Assembly: GCA_024681565.1 (NCBI GenBank)
Contig: JAILAO010000057.1
Span: 1-19,953, forward strand
DNA length: 19,953 bases
From: Bacteroidales bacterium
Lineage (GTDB): Bacteria; Bacteroidota; Bacteroidia; Bacteroidales; UBA932
Direction of reading: 5' to 3'
Below are positions 7,802 through 16,784 of the stretch, in pieces. Below the pieces are notes generated by a model. The model worked only from the letters and a program-made list of their open reading frames with translations. It was not told the origin of the DNA and searched no databases. Within the stretch, counting starts at the first letter, position 1. The number at the start of each line of letters is the position of its first letter. Position numbers and translations under genes: made by a program.

Positions 7802-9765
7802 TAGCCAAGATCTACAAAACCGATCCGTGGCTGGAGCCTTTCAAAGGGGCCATTGATGCCCGCCATGAACGCATCCTCGCCGACCGCCGCAAGCTGGCCG
7901 GGGACGGACCGCTCTCGGCGGCGGTCAACAACCACATCTACTACCCGCTCCACCTTGAAAAGGGGGAATGGGTGTTGCGCGAATGGGCGCCCAATGCCAC
8001 CCGCATCTACCTGATCGGGGAGTGCAACAACTGGAAAAGGACGGATGCCTATGCTTTCAAGCCGGTCGGGGCAGGCAACTGGGAACTCCGGCTCCCGGAG
8101 TTGTTCCTGCACCACGGCGAACTGTACAAACTATGGATTGAATGGCCCGGCGGGGGCGGGGAGCGCCTGCCGGCCTACGTGACACGCGTGGTGCAGGACC
8201 CGGAGACCAAGATCTTCTCCGCGCAGGTCTGGAATCCGCCCGTGCCCTACAAATGGACGGGCCGCAAGCCGGGCCGCCGGCAGCATCCCCTGATCTACGA
8301 GTGCCACATCGGAATGAGTTCCGAGCAGGAAAAGGTGGCCACGTTCGAAGAGTTCCGCCGGGACGTGCTTCCGCGGGTCTCCAAACTGGGCTACAACGTC
8401 CTCCAGATCATGGCGCTTCAGGAGCACCCCTACTATGGCTCCTTCGGCTACCAGGTCTCCAATTTCTTCGCGCTGAGCTCCCGTTTCGGCACGCCGGAGG
8501 AATTCAAGGCGCTGGTGGACGATGCGCACCGCCGCGGCATCGCCGTGATCATGGACATCGTACATTCCCACGCCGTCGAGAACGAAGCGGAGGGGCTCGG
8601 ACGCCTGGACGGCCGGGAAGATCTCTACTTCTACCAGGGACCGCAGGGGCACCATCCCGCCTGGGGCTCCCGGTGTTTCGATTACGGGAAGGACGAGGTG
8701 AAGTTCTTCCTTTTGTCCAACTGCAAGTACTGGATGGAAGAGTACCATCTGGACGGCTTCCGTTTCGACGGGGTCACGAGCATGATCTACTGGGATCACG
8801 GGCTGGGCAAGGATTTCGGCAACTATGCCTATTACTTCGACCAGGGCGTAGACGAGAATGCCGTCAGTTACCTGGCGCTGGCCAACCAGCTGATCCACGA
8901 ACTGAACCCCTCTGCCATTACGATCGCCGAAGATGTCAGCGGCATGGCCGGACTGGCCGCCCCCTTCGAGGCCGGCGGCGTCGGTTTCGATTTCCGCATG
9001 GCGATGGGGATCGCCGACCATTGGATCAAGTGGATCAAGGAGCTGTCCGACGACCAGTGGAGCATGGGCGGCATCTGGTGGGAACTCACCAACAAGCGCG
9101 TGGACGAACAGACGATTTCCTACGCCGAATGTCACGACCAGGCGCTCGTGGGCGACAAGACGATCATCTTCCGCCTGATAGACAAGGAGATGTACTGGTC
9201 TATGGACAAGGGGTCGCAGAACCTGGTCGTGGACCGGGGCGTGGCCCTGCACAAGATGATCCGGCTGGTGACCCTCGCCACCTGCGGCGGCGGGTACCTG
9301 AATTTCATGGGCAACGAGTTCGGCCACCCGGAATGGATCGACTTCCCGCGCGAAGGGAACGGATGGTCTTTCGCCCATGCGCGGCGGCTGTGGTCGATTG
9401 CGGATGACGGGAAACTGAGGTTCGGCGGCCTGCAGGCTTTCGATGCAGAGATGATCCACTATGTCAAGAGCGAAAAGATTCTTTCCGGTACCCTTCGGCA
9501 ATTATACATGGACGAAGCAAGGAAAGTTTTGATTTTCAGCCGCGGAAATAGTATATTTGCACTCAATTTCAATCCTGTCGCGTCTTTCGAGAATTTCGCG
9601 TTCCAGGCACCGGACGGAGAGTATGCCATGGCATTCAACTCCGATGAAGCCGTGTTCGGAGGATTCTCCAGGCTCGGAAAGGACGAGCGCCATGTCACCC
9701 GGGACGGGTGGCTCTCACTTTACCTGCCCAGCCGCACAGCACTTGTTTTGAAGAAAGTTAAGTAA
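7798..9765 (+). CDS. glgB: 1,4-alpha-glucan branching enzyme, GH13, eukaryote-like type
   Basis: This 655-residue enzyme moves alpha-1,4 chain segments to form alpha-1,6 branches in glycogen. An N-terminal CBM48-like domain (~50-150, REWAPNATRIYLIGECNNW) precedes the GH13 barrel and a C-terminal all-beta domain. Barrel motifs are DIVHSHAVEN (region I), GFRFDGVTSM with nucleophile D324 (II), IAEDVSGM with acid E378 (III) and YAECHDQALVGD with D447 (IV). Phrases such as GYLNFMGNEFGHPEWIDFPR are near-identical to human and plant branching enzymes rather than to E. coli GlgB, as is usual in Bacteroidota. The start overlaps the xseB stop (ATGA). The gene contains a likely promoter near its 3' end (9528-9559), where AT-rich codons interrupt the GC-rich codon use. 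The debranching enzyme starts 6 bp downstream. Confidence 0.95.
   Translation: MIAKIYKTDPWLEPFKGAIDARHERILADRRKLAGDGPLSAAVNNHIYYPLHLEKGEWVLREWAPNATRIYLIGECNNWKRTDAYAFKPVGAGNWELRLPELFLHHGELYKLWIEWPGGGGERLPAYVTRVVQDPETKIFSAQVWNPPVPYKWTGRKPGRRQHPLIYECHIGMSSEQEKVATFEEFRRDVLPRVSKLGYNVLQIMALQEHPYYGSFGYQVSNFFALSSRFGTPEEFKALVDDAHRRGIAVIMDIVHSHAVENEAEGLGRLDGREDLYFYQGPQGHHPAWGSRCFDYGKDEVKFFLLSNCKYWMEEYHLDGFRFDGVTSMIYWDHGLGKDFGNYAYYFDQGVDENAVSYLALANQLIHELNPSAITIAEDVSGMAGLAAPFEAGGVGFDFRMAMGIADHWIKWIKELSDDQWSMGGIWWELTNKRVDEQTISYAECHDQALVGDKTIIFRLIDKEMYWSMDKGSQNLVVDRGVALHKMIRLVTLATCGGGYLNFMGNEFGHPEWIDFPREGNGWSFAHARRLWSIADDGKLRFGGLQAFDAEMIHYVKSEKILSGTLRQLYMDEARKVLIFSRGNSIFALNFNPVASFENFAFQAPDGEYAMAFNSDEAVFGGFSRLGKDERHVTRDGWLSLYLPSRTALVLKKVK
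9528..9559 (+). promoter_or_regulatory. Predicted internal promoter within the 3' end of glgB
   Basis: TTTG (9528-9531), a 20-bp spacer and TATATTTG (9552-9559) match both halves of the Bacteroidota primary-sigma promoter. Transcription would begin near 9566, about 205 bases before the debranching-enzyme ATG at 9772. The underlying codons (TTG, ATT, AGT, ATA, TTT) are unusually AT-rich for this gene, suggesting the site is selected. Confidence 0.6.
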
Positions 9766-9771
9766 ACATAT

Positions 9772-11709
9772 ATGGCATTCTTGAAATTCAACAAGTCAGA
9801 ACTCGTTAATCTGGCTTATTCGCTCAAGCGGGAAATCTTGAGCGCCAACAAGACCGGTGCCTACTGCAACACAACCATCGTAACCTGCAACACCCGCCGT
9901 TATCATGGCCTGCTTGCTGTTACGCTGGACCGTTTCGGTGGCGACCGTTTCCTCCTGCTGTCCGACCTGGACGAAAGCCTGATCGTGGACGGCAAGCAAT
10001 TCAACCTGGGCATTCGCTGCTATGGAGACTCCTATGAACCGCGCGGACACAAATATGTGGTGGATTTCAGCGCGGACCCCGTGCCTCAGATTACTTACAA
10101 AGTCGGTCAGATCCTGTTCCGCAAGACGCTCGTCCTGGCGCAGGACCGCGACCAGGCCCTGGTCAAGTTCGAGTTGCTCGAGAGCCCGGCTCCGGTGACC
10201 CTCCAGCTCCGGCCCTACCTGGCATTCCGCAACATCCACGAACTGACCCACGAGAATCCGGACGCCAACACGTCCGGCGCCGAGATCCAGAACGGTATGG
10301 CATACCGCCTGTATGCCAATTTCCCCAGTCTCAACCTGCAGGTGAGCGACGGCCGGGCCAAGTATTATCCCGGCCCGTACTGGAACAAGAACATCACCTA
10401 TTCCGACGAATACCGCCGCGGTTTCGACTGCCGTGAGGACCTGGTGGTCCCCGGTTATTTCGAGGTCCGGCTCAAGGCGGGCGATTCCCTGGTCTTCTCC
10501 GCATCCCTGATGCAGGAAGACACGACCGGACTGAAACGCCGTTTCAACGCCTGCGTCAAAGATGCCGGCGAGATCACCAGCTGCCGGGACCAGCTCCGCC
10601 GCTGCGCCGACAGCCTGATCATCGACCACAACGGCCGCAAGCGTATCCACGCGGGATATTCCTGGCTCTACACCGGCATGATGCGCGAAACGCTCATCTC
10701 CCTGCCGGGCATCACCCTGTACGGGCTCCACGATCCCAAGCAGTTCGAGGAGATCCTGGACAATGTCATCGCCGATGACCAGGAGCGGCTCTTCCGCCGG
10801 ACGACCCAGATCGAAGCCCCGCTGATGATGGCGAGTGCGCTGCAGTCCTACATCGAGTACGGCGCGGACGAAAAGCAGGTCTGGAAAAAATACGGCATCA
10901 TCATCCGCGGCATCATCGAGAGTTATCTCCCGGGAGAGCGCGCCGAGGTTTCGATGCAGCCCAACGGCCTGCTCTGGGCCCAGAAAGACGGCGTCGCCCT
11001 GAGCTGGATGAACGCCTATATCGACGGACATCCGGTCACCGAGCGTGCCGGCTATCAGGTGGAGACCAACGCCTTCTGGTACAACAGCGTCTGTTTCGCC
11101 GTGGAGATGGAGTCCAAGTACGGCGCCAAGCGCAGCCGTTTCGTCTCCAAGTGGACGGCGATCCGCGACCTGATCAAGCAGAATTACCAGCCGACCTTCT
11201 GGAATGAAGAACGCGGCTGCCTGGCCGACTATGTGGACAACAACGGCCAGAACATGGACATCCGTCCCAACCAGATCTATGCGATCAGCGTCAACTATTC
11301 CCCGGTGGACGAAGAGCTCGCCCCTTCCATCCTGCGGGTGATCGACAACGAACTCGTTACGCGCCGCGGTCTGCGCACCCTGTCCCCCCGGGATGCCAAA
11401 TACCAGGCCGTTTACGAAGGTACCCAGCGGGACCGCGACCTGGCTTACCATCAGGGAAGCACGCGTCCGTTCCTGCTCCGGCCGTATGTGGAAGTCAGTT
11501 TCCGCGTCAAGGGCCCGTCGTTCTGGAAGCGCGCCGAATGGCTGATCGAGGGCTTCTACGACGATCTCAGCAAGCACGGCGTGGGCGCCTTTTCCGAGCT
11601 TTATGACGGAGACCCCCCTCACGAGCCGCACGGCGCCATCTCTTCGGCGCTCAGCACCGCTGCCCTGCTCTCCGTCGAACATTTGTTGGATAAATACAAG
11701 GAGGACTAG
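9772..11709 (+). CDS. Glycogen debranching enzyme, amylo-alpha-1,6-glucosidase type (GH133)
   Basis: The 645-residue protein has an N-terminal GDE domain (RRYHGLLAV near residue 43, FRKTLVLAQD) and a C-terminal (alpha/alpha)6 glucosidase domain (ISLPGITLYG, VETNAFWYNSV, YHQGSTRPFLLRPY, AFSELYDGDPPHEPHGA). This family hydrolyses alpha-1,6-linked glucose stubs left on glycogen. It lacks the GH13 transferase half of eukaryotic debrancher, so another enzyme must shorten the branches first. The motif usually seen as WMDA is WMNA here (N414, codon 11011-11013). In the yeast enzyme the Asp at this place is, as I recall, the general acid, so activity should be verified. E609 in SELYDGDPP is retained and is a candidate base. 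The gene sits 6 bp after glgB and 3 bp before the GT4 gene, and may also be transcribed from the promoter inside glgB. Confidence 0.92.
   Translation: MAFLKFNKSELVNLAYSLKREILSANKTGAYCNTTIVTCNTRRYHGLLAVTLDRFGGDRFLLLSDLDESLIVDGKQFNLGIRCYGDSYEPRGHKYVVDFSADPVPQITYKVGQILFRKTLVLAQDRDQALVKFELLESPAPVTLQLRPYLAFRNIHELTHENPDANTSGAEIQNGMAYRLYANFPSLNLQVSDGRAKYYPGPYWNKNITYSDEYRRGFDCREDLVVPGYFEVRLKAGDSLVFSASLMQEDTTGLKRRFNACVKDAGEITSCRDQLRRCADSLIIDHNGRKRIHAGYSWLYTGMMRETLISLPGITLYGLHDPKQFEEILDNVIADDQERLFRRTTQIEAPLMMASALQSYIEYGADEKQVWKKYGIIIRGIIESYLPGERAEVSMQPNGLLWAQKDGVALSWMNAYIDGHPVTERAGYQVETNAFWYNSVCFAVEMESKYGAKRSRFVSKWTAIRDLIKQNYQPTFWNEERGCLADYVDNNGQNMDIRPNQIYAISVNYSPVDEELAPSILRVIDNELVTRRGLRTLSPRDAKYQAVYEGTQRDRDLAYHQGSTRPFLLRPYVEVSFRVKGPSFWKRAEWLIEGFYDDLSKHGVGAFSELYDGDPPHEPHGAISSALSTAALLSVEHLLDKYKED
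11698..11704 (+). promoter_or_regulatory. Shine-Dalgarno-like AAGGAGG before the GT4 gene
   Basis: A full AAGGAGG lies inside the last codons of the debranching-enzyme gene (Lys-Glu-Asp-stop), 8 bases before the GT4 ATG at 11713. This is perfect spacing in most bacteria, but Bacteroidota ribosomes generally do not rely on the anti-SD, and other starts here lack it. It may be functional or an accident of the KED codons. Confidence 0.3.
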
Positions 11710-11712
11710 GAT

Positions 11713-13005
11713 ATGAAAGTTTTGATGTTCGGCTGGGAATTCCCGCCTCACATCGCAGGTGGTCTGGGTACTGCCTGCGAGGGCATCGTCAAAGGCCTTG
11801 CTCACAACGGAGTGGAGACGCTCTTCGTGATGCCTTCCGCTTCCGGTGACGAGGACCAGAGCTGTGCGACCATCCTCAATGCGAGCGATGTGCCTGTACA
11901 AAATGTCAGCGACACCGTCGAGGAATTCCTCGACAAGGTGAAATTCATCAATGTGGATTCCAATATCGTCCCCTACGTGGATCCGGACGAGTATTTCGAG
12001 GCCATCGAGAAGATGAAGAGCGAGCACGTCCACCAGACGACCGTGGGCTTCGGCCAGAAGTTCAAGTTCTCCGGCAAGTACGGTGCGAACCTGCTCGAGG
12101 AAGTCTCCCGCTACGCCCAGGTGGGCGGTACCATCGCGATGGAGCACAAGGGCGAGTTCGACGTGATCCACGCCCATGACTGGCTGACCTACCTGGCCGG
12201 CATTGCCGCCAAGGAACTCTCCGGCAAGCCCCTGGTGGTCCATGTCCACGCCACGTCCTACGACCGTGGTTCCGACGACATGGTGGACACCCGCGTGCTC
12301 GCCATCGAGAAACGGGGCATGGAGGCTGCCGACCGCGTCGTGACGGTCAGCGACCTGACCCGCAATATCGTCATCAACAAATACGGCATCGATCCCGCCA
12401 AGGTCGTCACTGTCCACAACGCCGTGGACTTCAGCGGCCGGGAGAACCTCCAGGTCGAGCGCGGCGTCCGCGACAAGGTCGTCACCTTCCTGGGCCGTAT
12501 CACTTTCCAGAAAGGTCCCGAGTACTTCATCGAGGCGGCCGCCAAGGTGCTCAAGCGCACCAAGAACGTCCGTTTCGTGATGGCGGGCAGCGGTGACATG
12601 ATGCAGCGCGCCATCCGTCAGGTGGCCCGCCTGGGCATCTCCGACCGCTTCCACTTCACGGGATTCCTCCGCGGACAGGAAGTCCAGAAGATGTTCGCCC
12701 TGTCGGATGTCTACATCATGCCTTCCGTCTCCGAGCCTTTCGGTATTTCCCCGCTGGAGGCGATGCGCTCCAATGTCCCTTCCATCATCTCCCACCAGTC
12801 CGGCGCCGCCGAGGTGCTCAAATATGCCCTCAAGGTCGATTTCTGGGATGTCGATGCGATGGCGGACGACATTTATGCCCTGCTGCAGTATCCGGCCCTG
12901 TCGGATTTTGCAAACCGCCAGGGATTCGATGAGGTCAATGCTCTCAAGTGGAACAATGCCACTGCGAAGCTCAAGAAAGTTTATGAATCAGTAGTCAACC
13001 AGTAA
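11713..13005 (+). CDS. Glycosyltransferase family 4, putative glucan synthase / glycogen-associated transferase
   Basis: This 430-residue GT-B enzyme begins MKVLMFGWEFPPHIAGGLG, a glycogen/starch-synthase-like N-terminal loop (K/W-x-PP-x-x-GGLG) that binds the nucleotide-sugar phosphates. The C-terminal half has GRITFQKGPEYFIEAA and the GT4 signature EPFGISPLEAM with E341 and E349. It probably transfers glucose from a nucleotide sugar to alpha-glucan in the cytoplasm. Donor (ADP- or UDP-glucose) and whether it is the main synthase are inferred from context only. The trio debranching enzyme / GT4 / GH57 recurs, as I recall, in Bacteroidales genomes. The start 3 bp after the debranching-enzyme stop is preceded by AAGGAGG. 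The GH57 gene follows after 1 bp. A general polysaccharide or lipid glycosyltransferase is the alternative reading. Confidence 0.85.
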   Translation: MKVLMFGWEFPPHIAGGLGTACEGIVKGLAHNGVETLFVMPSASGDEDQSCATILNASDVPVQNVSDTVEEFLDKVKFINVDSNIVPYVDPDEYFEAIEKMKSEHVHQTTVGFGQKFKFSGKYGANLLEEVSRYAQVGGTIAMEHKGEFDVIHAHDWLTYLAGIAAKELSGKPLVVHVHATSYDRGSDDMVDTRVLAIEKRGMEAADRVVTVSDLTRNIVINKYGIDPAKVVTVHNAVDFSGRENLQVERGVRDKVVTFLGRITFQKGPEYFIEAAAKVLKRTKNVRFVMAGSGDMMQRAIRQVARLGISDRFHFTGFLRGQEVQKMFALSDVYIMPSVSEPFGISPLEAMRSNVPSIISHQSGAAEVLKYALKVDFWDVDAMADDIYALLQYPALSDFANRQGFDEVNALKWNNATAKLKKVYESVVNQ

Positions 13006-13006
13006 T

Positions 13007-14203
13007 ATGAAGAAGTCAATCTGCCTGTATTTCCAGGTCCATCAGCCTACCCGGCTCCGTCTTTACAGATTTTTCGATATCGGTAAGGACTCCCATTACT
13101 ATGATGATTTCGCCAACCGGACGATCCTCAAGCGCATCGCCCAGAAGTGCTACCTGCCGATGAACGAGCTGATGCTTGAAGCCATCAAGAAGAACAAAGG
13201 CAAGTTCAAGCTGGCTTTCTCCATCTCTGGTTCCGCCCTGGAGCAGTTCGACCGCTACGCCCCGGAGGTTATCGAGAGTTTCCGCAAACTCGCCGAAACC
13301 GGTTGCGTGGAATTCCTCTGCGAGACCTACAACCACTCCCTGTCGTCCCTGTCCTCCAAGCAGGAGTTCGAGCACCAGGTGCTCAAGCACAAGGCGACCG
13401 TGGAGCAGTACTTCGGCGTCACGCCCAAGACCTTCCGCAATACCGAGCTGATCTATTCCGACGGCATCGGCAGCATGGTCTATGACCTGGGCTTCAAGAC
13501 GATGCTGACCGAGGGCGCCCGTCACATCATGGGCTGGCGTAGCCCCAACTACGTCTACAACAACGACTTCAAGCCGGGCCTCAAGCTCCTGCTCCGCAAC
13601 TATTCCCTCAGTGACGACATCGCTTTCCGCTTCTCCGACCGCGGTTGGAAAGAGTGGCCGCTGACCACCGAAAAGTTCGTCGACTGGCTCAAGGCCGCCG
13701 AGGGCGAGATCGTCAACCTGTTCATGGACTACGAGACCTTCGGCGAGCATCAGGGAGCCGAATGCGGCATCTTCGAATTCATGCGCGCCCTGCCGGACGC
13801 CGTGGCCAAGGACAAGGATCTCGAATTCGTGACCCCCGAGCGTGCCGCCGCCAAGCACAAATCCGTCGCCGACCTCTCCGTCCCGCAGCCCATTTCCTGG
13901 GCCGACGAGGAGCGCGATGTCACCGCATGGCTCGGCAACGAACTCCAGCAGGACGCCTTCAACAAGCTCTATGGCCTGGAGGAGAAACTCTCCATCCTGA
14001 ACGATGCCGCCCTCTGGGCCGACTACGGCCACCTGCAGGAGAGCGACCACCTGTACTACATGTGCACGAAGTTCTTCTCCGACGGGGAGATCCATAAACG
14101 CTTCAATCCTTACGATACTCCGTACGAGGCGTTTATCAACTATATGAATGTACTGAGCGACTTTATCATCCGGGTAAACAACGCCATGGCGGAAAAAGCA
14201 TAG
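13007..14203 (+). CDS. Glycoside hydrolase family 57 protein (alpha-amylase / glucanotransferase-like)
   Basis: The 398-residue protein starts with ICLYFQVHQPTRLR, carrying the GH57 region I HQP motif. TFRNTELIYSD contains the expected nucleophile E147, and LFMDYETFGEHQG contains the acid/base D241. Both catalytic residues are therefore present. GH57 enzymes cleave or rearrange alpha-1,4-glucan (amylase, 4-alpha-glucanotransferase, branching enzyme). The short length and absence of the long C-terminal domain argue against a classical GH57 branching enzyme, and GlgB is already encoded nearby. No signal peptide is visible, so it acts in the cytoplasm, plausibly shortening outer chains for the GH133 debrancher. 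It begins 1 bp after the GT4 stop and ends 19 bp before glgP. Confidence 0.9.
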   Translation: MKKSICLYFQVHQPTRLRLYRFFDIGKDSHYYDDFANRTILKRIAQKCYLPMNELMLEAIKKNKGKFKLAFSISGSALEQFDRYAPEVIESFRKLAETGCVEFLCETYNHSLSSLSSKQEFEHQVLKHKATVEQYFGVTPKTFRNTELIYSDGIGSMVYDLGFKTMLTEGARHIMGWRSPNYVYNNDFKPGLKLLLRNYSLSDDIAFRFSDRGWKEWPLTTEKFVDWLKAAEGEIVNLFMDYETFGEHQGAECGIFEFMRALPDAVAKDKDLEFVTPERAAAKHKSVADLSVPQPISWADEERDVTAWLGNELQQDAFNKLYGLEEKLSILNDAALWADYGHLQESDHLYYMCTKFFSDGEIHKRFNPYDTPYEAFINYMNVLSDFIIRVNNAMAEKA

Positions 14204-14222
14204 TCGCCGAATAATTAATTAT

Positions 14223-16784
14223 ATGATGAACAACATTGAAATGGCCGCGCCCGCGTGGAAAAGTGTGATGGTGACGCGCCATCTTCCAGAGGAACTCTCC
14301 GGGCTTGAGACCCTGTGTAAAAACCTCTGGTGGTGCTGGAACGACAATGCCAAGGCGCTGTTCCGCACCGTAGATTATGAACTGTGGCACAAATCCGGCC
14401 ACAATCCGATGGTGATCCTGGACAAGGTCAGCCTGAAGCGTTATAAAGAACTCGCCAAGGACAAAGAATTCCTCGCCAACCTCAAGGAGGTGATGGACGA
14501 CTTCAACGCCTACATGGCCGAGAAGGCAAAGCGCACGGAGCCTTCCGTCGGATATTTTTGCATGGAGTATGGATTGGATACCTCTTTGATGATTTATTCC
14601 GGCGGCCTGGGCATCCTGGCCGGCGACTATCTCAAAGAGACGAGCGATATGAATGTCAACCTGGTCGCTGTCGGCCTGCTGTATCGCTATGGTTACTTCA
14701 CCCAACGGCTCACCCCGCAGGGCAACCAGGTAGCCGAGTACAAGCCCCAGGACTTCCTCAAGATTCCGGCGGAACCCGTCCTGGATGAGAACGGAGCCTG
14801 GAAAACCGTTTCCGTGCAGATGCCGGGCCGCTCCCTGTATGCACGCATCTGGAAAGTCGCAGTCGGCCGTACCGACCTCTACCTGCTCGACGCGGACTAT
14901 GAAGACAACATCCCGGAAGACCGTCAGGTCACGCACCAGCTCTACGGCGGTGACTGGGAGAACCGTCTCAAGCAGGAGATCCTGCTGGGTATCGGCGGTG
15001 TCCGCGCCCTGCGCGCCCTGGGTCTGCACCCGACGATCTATCACTACAACGAAGGACATGCGGCGTTCGCCGGTCTGGAGCGTCTCCGCGAGTGCATCCA
15101 GGAGGAGCACCTCTCCTTCAACGAGTCGATGGAAATCGTCCGCGCCTCCGGCCTGTATACCACCCACACCCCGGTGCCTGCCGGACATGATGCCTTTGCC
15201 GAGGACATGATCGGCCGCTATTTCGGCCACTATCCCGGCCGTCTCGGCATCGATTGGCGCACCATGATGGGACTGGGCCGCAACAATCCCGACGACCGCA
15301 ACGAGAAGTTCTCGATGAGCCACATCGCCGCCAACCTCTCGCAGAATGTCAACGGTGTGTCCATGCTCCACGGCAAGGTCAGCCAGGACATTTTCGCCGA
15401 CATGTATCCGGGTTACCTTCCCGAAGAACTGTACATCAGCTACGTCACCAACGGCGTCCACTATCCCACCTGGGCTTCCAAGTACTGGAAGGAACTGCAT
15501 GCCAAGGTGTTCGGGCCTGAATTCCAGACCCATCACTACGACAAGAAGTGCTTCGAAGGCATCTACGACGTTCCCGATGCCGATATCTGGGATGTCCGCA
15601 AGACGCTCAAGAAGGAGCTGGTCCGTACCATCCGCGAGCGGCTCTCCGATCCGCAGATGAGCGCGCACTATACCCCCCGCCAGGTCGTCACGATCAAGGA
15701 GCGCCTCCGCGAGGACGTGCTGACGATCGGTTTTGCACGCCGCTTTGCGACCTACAAGCGGGCTACGCTGCTGTTCAGTGACCTGGACCGGCTCGATGCC
15801 ATCGTCAACGATCCCGAACGTCCGGTACAGTTCATCTTTGCCGGCAAGGCGCATCCCGCCGACGGCATGGGTCAGGACCTCATCAAGCAGATCATCGAGA
15901 TCTCCAAGCAGGACCGCTTCCTCGGCCGCATCATTTTCGTTCCCGGATACGACATCACACTTGCCAAGCGCCTGGTCCAGGGCGTGGACGTGTGGCTCAA
16001 CAACCCGACCCGTCCGCTCGAGGCTTCCGGTACTTCCGGTGAAAAGGCGGCGATGAACGGTGTGATGCATTTCTCCGTGCTTGACGGCTGGTGGGTCGAG
16101 GGCTACAAGGAAGGCGCCGGCTGGGCGCTGCCGCTCGAGAGCACCTATGATGACAACAACTACCAGAACGAACTGGATGCCGCTACGATCTATGCGACGA
16201 TCGAAAGCGAAATCGCCACGACCTACTACGACGTGGACAAGAAATCCGGTCTCTCTCCGGTCTGGGTCGGCTATATCAAGAACACCATCGCTCAGGTGGC
16301 CTGCAACTTTACGACCAACCGCATGCTGACGGATTACTGCGAGCAGTACTATGAGCCGCAGTACAAGCGCGCTCAGGAACTGTCTGCGGACAACTCCCGG
16401 GTTGCCCGCGAGATCGCGGCCTGGAAGCAGATGATGCTGGTGGAATGGAACAACATCAAGATCGTGTCCTGCTCGCAGCCGGACGCCTCTTATGTCCTTT
16501 CCCAGAACGATATGCTGAAAACCGAGGTCGTGCTCGACCTGGGCCGTCTCAAACCCGGGGACATCGGTGTGGAGATCCTCTTTACCTCACAGGATATCAA
16601 GGGAGAACTCCACATTCAGGAAGTCGAGGAACTGGAGATGGTCAAGTATGAGAACGGAATCGCTACCTACGTGACCGAAGTGCTCCCGGAGCATACGGGT
16701 ATGTACCAGGTGGCCAAGCGCATCTTCCCGAAGAATCCGCGTCTGCCTCACCGCCAGGACTTCCCGCTCGTGAAATGGCTGTAG
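14223..16784 (+). CDS. glgP: Alpha-glucan (glycogen) phosphorylase, GT35
   Basis: This 853-residue enzyme phosphorolyses alpha-1,4-glucan ends to glucose-1-phosphate using pyridoxal phosphate. It belongs to the bacterial 'alpha-glucan phosphorylase' subtype with an N-terminal DUF3417-like region (LPEELSGLETLCKNLWWCWN). Seen motifs are YFCMEYGLDTSLMIYSGGLG, YHYNEGHAAF and RPLEASGTSGEKAAMNG, in which K608 is the PLP-binding lysine (the Met usual before this Lys is Glu here). The C-terminal ~130 residues form an extra domain after the catalytic core. The start is one of two adjacent ATGs (14223 or 14226) after an AT-rich, SD-less leader. Its end overlaps ribF by 10 bp. Together with GH133 and GH57 it provides glycogen breakdown in this operon. 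Confidence 0.95.
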   Translation: MMNNIEMAAPAWKSVMVTRHLPEELSGLETLCKNLWWCWNDNAKALFRTVDYELWHKSGHNPMVILDKVSLKRYKELAKDKEFLANLKEVMDDFNAYMAEKAKRTEPSVGYFCMEYGLDTSLMIYSGGLGILAGDYLKETSDMNVNLVAVGLLYRYGYFTQRLTPQGNQVAEYKPQDFLKIPAEPVLDENGAWKTVSVQMPGRSLYARIWKVAVGRTDLYLLDADYEDNIPEDRQVTHQLYGGDWENRLKQEILLGIGGVRALRALGLHPTIYHYNEGHAAFAGLERLRECIQEEHLSFNESMEIVRASGLYTTHTPVPAGHDAFAEDMIGRYFGHYPGRLGIDWRTMMGLGRNNPDDRNEKFSMSHIAANLSQNVNGVSMLHGKVSQDIFADMYPGYLPEELYISYVTNGVHYPTWASKYWKELHAKVFGPEFQTHHYDKKCFEGIYDVPDADIWDVRKTLKKELVRTIRERLSDPQMSAHYTPRQVVTIKERLREDVLTIGFARRFATYKRATLLFSDLDRLDAIVNDPERPVQFIFAGKAHPADGMGQDLIKQIIEISKQDRFLGRIIFVPGYDITLAKRLVQGVDVWLNNPTRPLEASGTSGEKAAMNGVMHFSVLDGWWVEGYKEGAGWALPLESTYDDNNYQNELDAATIYATIESEIATTYYDVDKKSGLSPVWVGYIKNTIAQVACNFTTNRMLTDYCEQYYEPQYKRAQELSADNSRVAREIAAWKQMMLVEWNNIKIVSCSQPDASYVLSQNDMLKTEVVLDLGRLKPGDIGVEILFTSQDIKGELHIQEVEELEMVKYENGIATYVTEVLPEHTGMYQVAKRIFPKNPRLPHRQDFPLVKWL

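Noticed and set aside
9796..12795. 999-codon open frame on the minus strand across the debranching-enzyme and GT4 genes
   Set aside because: It is antisense to two strongly recognisable genes, and its translation has no known motif. Long antisense frames are expected from GC-rich codon use.
14553..14560. TATTTTTG, a match to the -7 consensus inside glgP
   Set aside because: No TTTG lies 19-21 bases upstream, and the site is deep in the gene, far from any downstream start; it encodes the conserved Tyr-Phe-Cys-Met motif.
14166..16070. 634-codon minus-strand open frame over glgP
   Set aside because: It is a shadow of a clear GT35 phosphorylase with all its motifs on the plus strand.
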